Position numbers and translations under genes: made by a program
Part shown: positions 59,111 through 64,000 of the stretch, piece after piece
Numbering within the stretch: the first letter of the stretch is position 1
How the letters are laid out: the number at the start of each line of letters is the position of its first letter
Assembly (NCBI GenBank): GCA_947626755.1
Contig: CANQTP010000001.1
Span: forward strand, 80,656-144,655
Direction of reading: 5' to 3'
Source: an uncultured Clostridia bacterium
GTDB lineage: Bacteria; Bacillota; Clostridia; Oscillospirales; Ruminococcaceae
Length of the DNA: 64,000 nucleotides
The notes under the pieces: model-generated
Databases searched by the model: none
What the model was told of the DNA's origin: nothing
Seen by the model: only the letters and a program-made list of their open reading frames with translations

Positions 59111-61867
59111 TCATTCCCTCCCGTGTTCACTCATCTGTGAAATAATACTTTCATCTTTATTTTTATTAAGCATAAAATACGACATAACCGTTGTCATTAT
59201 CAGAAGTATACAGCTTAAAATTATCAGCGGAATTACAATATCGGCATTGTGAATTTCATATTTCAGAAGATAAACGCTGCTCAGATCGTTTACCGTTTTA
59301 TATACTTCTGCCGATGCACCAAGCAGATCAGATCCCGGATAACCGAAAGCATCAAGTGCCTGCTCATATTTAAATTTTAATAAAGCTCGTAAAGCGTAGA
59401 CAAGTCCCGTTCCGATAACACAGGAAATAAAAGTATTTAAAATATTGTGCATTAAAAATGTTTTTCCATACTTTTTATCCGATAGTCCCAATGCGCGCAG
59501 AATCGCAATTTTAGGTTTTCCGATCTGCAATTTCATTGAAATAATGCTGTGATAACCCACAACAGCCATTAAGATCAATATTACAAACAGCAGAACTACG
59601 CTTGCAAAACGTTTTATATAACTGCTTCTATATGCTTCATCACATTCCTTTATGGTTTTTATATTTACACGCATTGACGAATCAAGTAATGTTTTTATCT
59701 GTGATGTTACGCTGTCAATATTTTCGCCATCATCAAGAAAAATATAACTCCGATCGTATTTATATTTATATGTTTTGGCAAATACAGCGTTTTCCTGCGG
59801 CGCTGCAAAAGCCATTCCCATACTGTCATACATTGTATATGCTATCGGATCGTTATCATGCGCAGTTTCAGGAATTACGGCAATTGCTTCAATTATCCAC
59901 TCCGTATCGTGAGCGCAATGCGCTATGCCGCCGTCATTAGCTATTGAATTTACCTTATCACCTATTTGGTAAGGATAATTTTTTATTCCGTCTCGTTCGT
60001 AAAATACCATTGTCAAGCCGTTTTTATATGTTCCGATCTTTCCGTCAATTACATATTCCGACAGACGTTTGATAGCAGTATTGTTTCCGAATACCGCACC
60101 TGTAATATAATATTTTCTTTCATCTGGGTGAATTATTTCATCGGCATTATCCGCAAGGGGAGCATAAAATTCTGTAATTTTTGAGGGAACATCTTTTGCA
60201 TCTTCAGGATAAAATATATTAAACGCTCCGTTTATATCATAACCCTCTGCACTGCTCACTCCTTCAATTTCCGAGATCTTATCAAGTGTTTCTGACGGCA
60301 ATCCGCTATCCTCTACAACAGACAATCCGAATGTACTTACACCTCCATTGACATATACGGATATATCTATCCCCGAATCACGCATATTTATCCCCGCATC
60401 GGTATAATACCTGTCGCCTTTAAGCTCTTCATCGGTAAAATATCCGCTGCCTTTTCCGTCCATTGTAAAATATGAATAGCACATTACTGCCGCAAATAAT
60501 ACAAGCGCAAGTGACAATATCTGCATTGCATTTGCAAATGAATTTCCCGAAATTTTTACAAGAATTTTATTTAGTGAACGAACTTTTCTGCCTTTTAGCT
60601 GTTGTTTTTTCTTAAATAAAAACGTATAAAATAAATTATATATCCGAGGGCAAACATACATACCGAACATAAAACAGCGGATAAAAACGGATCGTTCGTT
60701 ACCTGCAAAACTGCCCATTCAGGAGCATATCCGCGCAGATAAGAAAGCCCCATAAAGCGTTCCTGTATAAATAAGATCAATTCATATAACGCCGCCCGAC
60801 ACAATCCCGCATATTAAAAGAATCAGCCATTCCATAAAAATTATTGCTGCCGTCCTGCGTTTTGAACAGCCGATCTTTTGCAAAATTTCAAGTGACTTCA
60901 TTCTCTCGGGAATTACCGAAAACAGTATTCCGAAAAGCGATATTGCGGAAATTATAATAGAAATTACGCTGAAATAATTTATCACCGTCATTGTATCGGA
61001 GTTATATATCCGTGTACTGACTTCTTCACTTCCGATACTGAAATTTGTAACTGTTCTTGCCGCATTGAGTATTCCGCCGCTGCTGAAAGGCGCAATACGG
61101 TATTTTCCATTATATTTTACCAGAAAATCATTGAACTCTTTATCCGATTGTTCCTGCGTCTGAATATCGGAACCAAACAGTTTTACTATTGTATAAATGC
61201 AGGTATTTTCGTTGATTTCACAGTCGTCTTTAAAAAGATAAATTACTGGTGTTGATTTTGTTTTCAGATCACCCGCCCCAATAAAACCCGGACTTGTTTC
61301 TTTTTCATTTCTGAAATATCCGCCGTCAATTATACCGACTATTTTTAATTCGATATTTCCGACACATTCGCCTGCTGCATTGCCTATTCCAAAATCATAT
61401 TTTGAAAATGTTATATTTTTGCCTATGTATGTTTTCGGATCGGAAGTAAAAAATTGATCTTCAAGAACATGATCGTAAAGCGTGACTTCTCCGGGCGCGG
61501 AGGGAAATCTTCCGGCGGTCAGCTTTAAATGTTCCAGTTCTTCCGCCCGATCGTCAATATATGCTCCGTATGTATATTGACGGTATTCATCTCCCAGCTT
61601 GCCGCAGACCGCAATATTTCCCATTTCCTGAACGAGTTCATCGGACTGCATTTCGTCAAGTATCTCCTCCGAAAGATCAAGATATGTATAGCTGCCTGTT
61701 CCGTAATGGAACAGCATTTCCTCAAAAGTGCGGCGGCATTCGGTGCGTTCCATAAGAATTGCCGCAAGTATCAGAACGGTCAATATAACTATCGGGATCA
61801 ACATTTTTACAAACTGACTTTTATTTGCTTTCCAATATTTATAGATAAGAAAAATATTTGTTTTCAT
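59111..61867 (-). pseudogene. Large FtsX-type ABC permease interrupted by two frameshifts
   Basis: The first 361 codons (from the ATG at 61867, GGAGGTG upstream) give the N-terminal helix, extracellular domain and FtsX core up to I-V-S-G-G-V-I and stop at 60782. The sequence continues in a second frame (Y-E-L-I-L-F-I-Q-E-R, 60786 to about 60610) and then in a third (K-K-K-Q-Q-L-K-G-R-K..., to 59111). The intact paralogue at 56292-59042 aligns through all three parts (V-I-G-Y-E-I-L-L-H-I-Q at the first junction), so this was one gene of about 910 codons. The first junction looks like a 5-nt loss; the second lies at A-AAA-AAC. It is first in the operon. Confidence 0.82.
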
Positions 61868-61917
61868 GCTTACACCTCCAAATAAACTGCTGTCATAATT
61901 TTAATTATTACAGGTTC

Positions 61918-61946
61918 AGTTTACCTTTTTCGATGGATTTTGTCAA
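61918..61946 (-). promoter_or_regulatory. Sigma-A promoter of the three-permease operon
   Basis: On the minus strand TTGACA (61946-61941), 17 nt, TAAACT (61923-61918), 50 nt before the first permease start. Confidence 0.75.
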
Positions 61947-62190
61947 GGGGTTTGCAGTAAACGCATTAAAAATTGCAGTAAAATACCAAAAATGAACGGA
62001 CTGTTAATGTCTGTTCATTTAAACTTAATATTTAAATTCCATTTTATGTTAAAATTATAATTTGTTTTTCAAAAGATTTTCTGTAATAATTTGCTATAAA
62101 CATACATATTTTTCTCTAAAAGCTTGATGTCTTTAGTATTATAGTCAAATAGTTTGATTTTGTAAAGAAAAAATCATTCATAAGCAAAAT

Positions 62191-62219
62191 TTGACAAGTC
62201 GGTGTTTTTATGATATGAT
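62191..62219 (+). promoter_or_regulatory. Sigma-A promoter upstream of nitroreductase remnant
   Basis: TTGACA (62191-62196), 17 nt, TATGAT (62214-62219). It points at the remnant at 62415 across the inserted repeats, so it was probably its promoter. Confidence 0.65.
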
Positions 62220-62258
62220 CATACTGTCGGATAAACTGACCGATAAATCGAAATTTGC

Positions 62259-62386
62259 GGGGAGCCCCCGTTTGCAGTGTTATCCCTGATTTGTGAGAAT
62301 ATATTTAGATTTGTTTATCAAGTCCCATCAAGGGGACGATATCGTTAAATTTAAACATCTCAACTCTCAACTCTTAACTCTCAACA
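62259..62386 (+). repeat. GC hairpin and CTCAACT repeat block
   Basis: Hairpin GCGGGGA-GCCCCCG at 62259-62273, like the hairpin of element copy D but without the conserved block after it; then CTCAACTCTCAACTCTTAAC at 62348, the same sequence found at 7240. Repeats therefore sit between a promoter and its former gene. Confidence 0.6.
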
Positions 62387-62414
62387 CTTATAAATATTAG
62401 AATTTACAGGAGAA

Positions 62415-62667
62415 ATGCAGATAGAATGTTTTATATGCTATCACCACCCGACACGGTTATAGAGGAGAATATAATTCTGTTCCGAGAGAAGATCTAATAA
62501 CTATTATGAAAGCAGGATCAAGTGCCCCATCAGGCTGCAATAAGCAAACAACAAGTTTGACAGCCGTAGACGATAAGGAAACACTTAATAAACTGCGCGA
62601 TGTCATAGATCCGCCTGTCAGGATCGCCAAAACTGAGCCGACAACGCCTGATAAAAAAAGCATTTGA
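62415..62667 (+). pseudogene. Nitroreductase-family gene remnant
   Basis: AGGAGAA at 62409 precedes an ATG at 62415 that reads M-Q-I-E, then the frame is lost; two bases seem missing from an A-run. In the shifted frame the family N-terminus follows: V-L-Y-A-I-T-T-R-H-G-Y-R-G-E-Y, P-R-E-D-L-I-T-I-M-K-A-G-S-S-A-P-S-G-C-N-K-Q, A-V-D-D-K-E-T-L-N-K-L. The FMN-binding R-x-x-x-R-x and S-A-P-S-x-x-N-x-Q motifs are recognisable. Only about 80 residues remain of the usual 170-200, ending D-P-P-V-R-I-A-K-T-E-P and a stop. The gene is therefore both frameshifted and truncated at the 3' end. Confidence 0.78.
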
Positions 62668-62733
62668 AGATAGAGCTTGGTTCAACTCTTTTCAGAACAA
62701 ATAATTCTTAAAGCAAGTACATTCCGAAAACGC

Positions 62734-62763
62734 TTGACTTTTTTGATCTGTTTGTGCTATAAT
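62734..62763 (+). promoter_or_regulatory. Sigma-A promoter of the zinc-ribbon gene
   Basis: TTGACT (62734-62739), 18 nt, TATAAT (62758-62763), 53 nt before the start codon. Confidence 0.75.
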
Positions 62764-62816
62764 GTTCTTGTCGGATATAGTTTCCGTCAAATCAATAGTG
62801 AAAGGACTTATCAAGT

Positions 62817-63005
62817 ATGAGAAAATGCATAAGATGCGGTGCTGAAATGGAAGAAGATTTTGTTTTTACAGGTCCCGGAGGAAACGTGATCCGCAAGAAA
62901 GGGCTTAGCACAAAAGCTGTCGTACCAAAAGCTGCCGTATGTCCCAAATGCGGCGAAATTTCCATTTACGTTGAAGATGAGCAATTGGAAAAGCTGACAA
63001 AGTAA
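62817..63005 (+). CDS. Small zinc-ribbon protein
   Basis: 62 aa. Two CxxC pairs, C-I-R-C-G at residues 4-8 and C-P-K-C-G at about 42-46, would hold one zinc ion; between them a Lys/Val-rich strand region, and a short C-terminal helix. Small two-pair proteins of this kind are common in gut Firmicutes and are usually annotated as nucleic-acid binding without experiment. GAAAGGA precedes the ATG, and a clean promoter and terminator make it a single-gene unit. Confidence 0.82.
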   Translation: MRKCIRCGAEMEEDFVFTGPGGNVIRKKGLSTKAVVPKAAVCPKCGEISIYVEDEQLEKLTK

Positions 63006-63027
63006 CTTAAATATTTGCAGCAGCGGA

Positions 63028-63058
63028 GAGTATCGCGGTCAAAAGCGATACTCTTTTT
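63028..63058 (+). terminator. Intrinsic terminator of the zinc-ribbon gene
   Basis: Perfect 9-bp stem GAGTATCGC/GCGATACTC with loop GGTCAAAA, then TTTTT. Confidence 0.92.
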
Positions 63059-63318
63059 CGCATTGACATATAATAACCCCCTTGGAGCTTTCGCGTGCAT
63101 ACTCTAAGAGGGTCATATTAAGTTTAATTGTTTTTAAATATTTTCTTTAGTTGAATATTTTTCTCATCTCATATTTCGTAACAATAATTTTTCAAAATGC
63201 AGTGGCAAGACGCTACCCCACTTTAGTTTTAAGACGGTTGATCTGCAAATTGAAATTTACAGTTCTATGCCTCTGCCGATTTTGATACAAGCAGAAAAAA
63301 ATACGGATCATTCACTTT
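63059..63318. other. Gene-free stretch before the TfoX-N gene
   Basis: AT-rich with no open frame of note on either strand. It contains one half of the TTTTGATACAA motif (63276-63286) that also forms the palindrome at 63706-63734. Otherwise I see nothing definable. Confidence 0.6.
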
Positions 63319-63666
63319 TTATGCCGATGAGCTTTTATTTGTCTTTTTCTTCTTTTTAGGTTTTGGTTCGGGTAATTCGTCATACATTGCCATAAAAAGA
63401 TTTGCTAAAAACTCTCTGTCATCAATGTTATCAACCCGAAGTAATTTCTTTCTGCCGCCTTCACTTATTGCATCATATTCAGCATCAGGCAGCATTTTTA
63501 TTGCTGATGGAACAGGTCTGACCAAAAAGCGTCCATCACAAATATAAGCGGCAACTTTATCGTGGTAATATATTAAGTATTCACCCATCATCATACGGTA
63601 TGATATTCTGTCAAGAGAGGACAACTGATCTAATAAAAAGCTCAAATATTCCTTACTTGTTGACAT
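63319..63666 (-). CDS. TfoX/Sxy N-terminal domain protein
   Basis: 115 aa. The domain is recognised by the order S-Y-R-M-M-M-G-E-Y-L-I-Y-Y (about 22-34), K-V-A-A-Y-I-C-D-G-R-F-L-V-R-P and L-P-D-A-E-Y, with a Lys-rich tail (P-K-K-K-K-K-T-N-K). TfoX is a competence regulator in Proteobacteria, but stand-alone N-domain proteins in Firmicutes are uncharacterised and a competence role should not be assumed. GGAGAA precedes the ATG at 63666. A long palindrome lies 40 bp upstream. Confidence 0.85.
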   Translation of the reverse strand: MSTSKEYLSFLLDQLSSLDRISYRMMMGEYLIYYHDKVAAYICDGRFLVRPVPSAIKMLPDAEYDAISEGGRKKLLRVDNIDDREFLANLFMAMYDELPEPKPKKKKKTNKSSSA

Positions 63667-63705
63667 ACATTATTTCTCCAATGCTTTTTTCTGAATTTTC
63701 CCAAA

Positions 63706-63734
63706 TTGTATCAAATTCACTGATTTTGATACAA
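63706..63734. promoter_or_regulatory. Palindromic candidate operator upstream of TfoX-N gene
   Basis: Perfect 10-bp arms TTGTATCAAA/TTTGATACAA separated by 9 nt. A third copy of the half-site is at 63276-63286, beyond the gene's 3' end. The position, 40 bp before the start codon, suits a repressor or activator site. Confidence 0.55.
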
Positions 63735-64000
63735 ATATATGTTAATACGATTATATCATAAAGATCCCTATTTGTCAAATTATACTTAAAAATGATATAT
63801 TATCTTGAATTTCCAAAAACATGACATTTATTTTATGACGCCATTTTATTGCAAATCGGTGCCAATTTTTACTATTTCACGTCCAAATGACGTCAATTAC
63901 AAATGCTGCACTCCTCTGTATAATTAAATAGCCCTGAGCAAAACACCGAAAAACAAGTAATAACGCAGTTTTGCCGGGATAAAGTTTTCAAATTGTCACT
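63735..64000. other. Terminal gene-free stretch
   Basis: AT-rich, no convincing gene, RNA or terminator on either strand; together with the upstream region of the TfoX-N gene it is a gap of about 330 bp cut by the window end. Confidence 0.5.

Larger units (their letters stand above)
61868..62414. other. Gene-free stretch with promoters and repeats
   Basis: About 550 bp. It holds the minus-strand permease promoter, a plus-strand promoter at 62191, a GC hairpin at 62259-62274 and a CTCAACT repeat block at 62347-62386. The AT-rich section 61970-62180 shows no coding potential and no clear structure. Confidence 0.7.

Noticed and set aside
62457..62663. 68-codon minus-strand frame
   Set aside because: It lies opposite a recognisable nitroreductase remnant and has no ribosome site.

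Overview
The window looks like a chromosomal segment of a motile, low-to-mid GC Gram-positive anaerobe of the Clostridia, most like Ruminococcus and its relatives in the Oscillospiraceae. The evidence is the AAAGGAG-type ribosome binding sites, sigma-A promoters of TTGACA-17-TATAAT type, lipoprotein solute-binding proteins, a GH5 cellulase-type lipoprotein, a FliW/CsrA pair and a sigma-28 promoter. The taxonomic placement is inference from gene content; no rRNA is present.

Layout. 1-9881: a carbohydrate ABC uptake locus with two permeases (the first cut by the window edge), an HlyD-like adaptor, a MacB-like periplasmic-core protein and two paralogous long solute-binding lipoproteins; no ATPase is encoded here. 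10075-18614: an orphan VapB-type antitoxin, an Uma2-family protein, a secreted anchored surface protein, a GH5 glycoside hydrolase, a heterodimeric ABC exporter and a small membrane-anchored protein. 18627-25009 (minus strand): ilvD, a DUF4375 protein, a membrane protein, ROK glucokinase, a MATE exporter and mannose-6-phosphate isomerase. 25258-26178: a VanY-like carboxypeptidase. 26283-36701: a flagellar late operon flgM-flgN-flgK-flgL-DUF6470-fliW-csrA-fliD-fliS-fliT-like, headed by an excellent sigma-28 promoter. 36760: tRNA-Arg(CCG). 37363-40503: TetR regulator with CPBP protease, a decayed lipoprotein-GGDEF gene, and a divergent XRE regulator and SLOG protein. 40621-52778: a three-gene unit of CHASE2 nucleotidyl cyclase, a 2998-residue FecR/LRR/beta-helix surface protein, and a cyclic-nucleotide-binding DUF2225 protein. 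52849-61867 (minus strand): an ATPase and three giant FtsX-type permeases, one of them frameshifted. 61868-64000: a nitroreductase remnant, a zinc-ribbon protein and a TfoX-N protein.

Two things stand out. First, the fliD-fliS gap (35620-35812) holds ten GGA triplets at roughly 19-nt spacing, eight of them in short hairpins whose hexaloop is A-N-G-G-A-N. That is the architecture of CsrB/RsmZ-type RNAs that sequester CsrA, and it lies 2.7 kb downstream of csrA in the same operon. Firmicutes are known to control CsrA through the protein FliW, so an RNA sponge here would be a second, undescribed layer. Second, the cyclase, giant surface protein and cNMP-binding protein form one apparent transcription unit with its own promoter and terminator, suggesting a complete envelope-to-cytoplasm cyclic nucleotide pathway in a group where cAMP signalling is poorly known.

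A further structural theme is an interspersed element (variable GC hairpin followed by a conserved block of about 45 nt) found four times, each directly at the 3' end of a gene and in that gene's orientation. Gene decay is also visible: a diguanylate cyclase remnant, a nitroreductase remnant and a twice-frameshifted permease.
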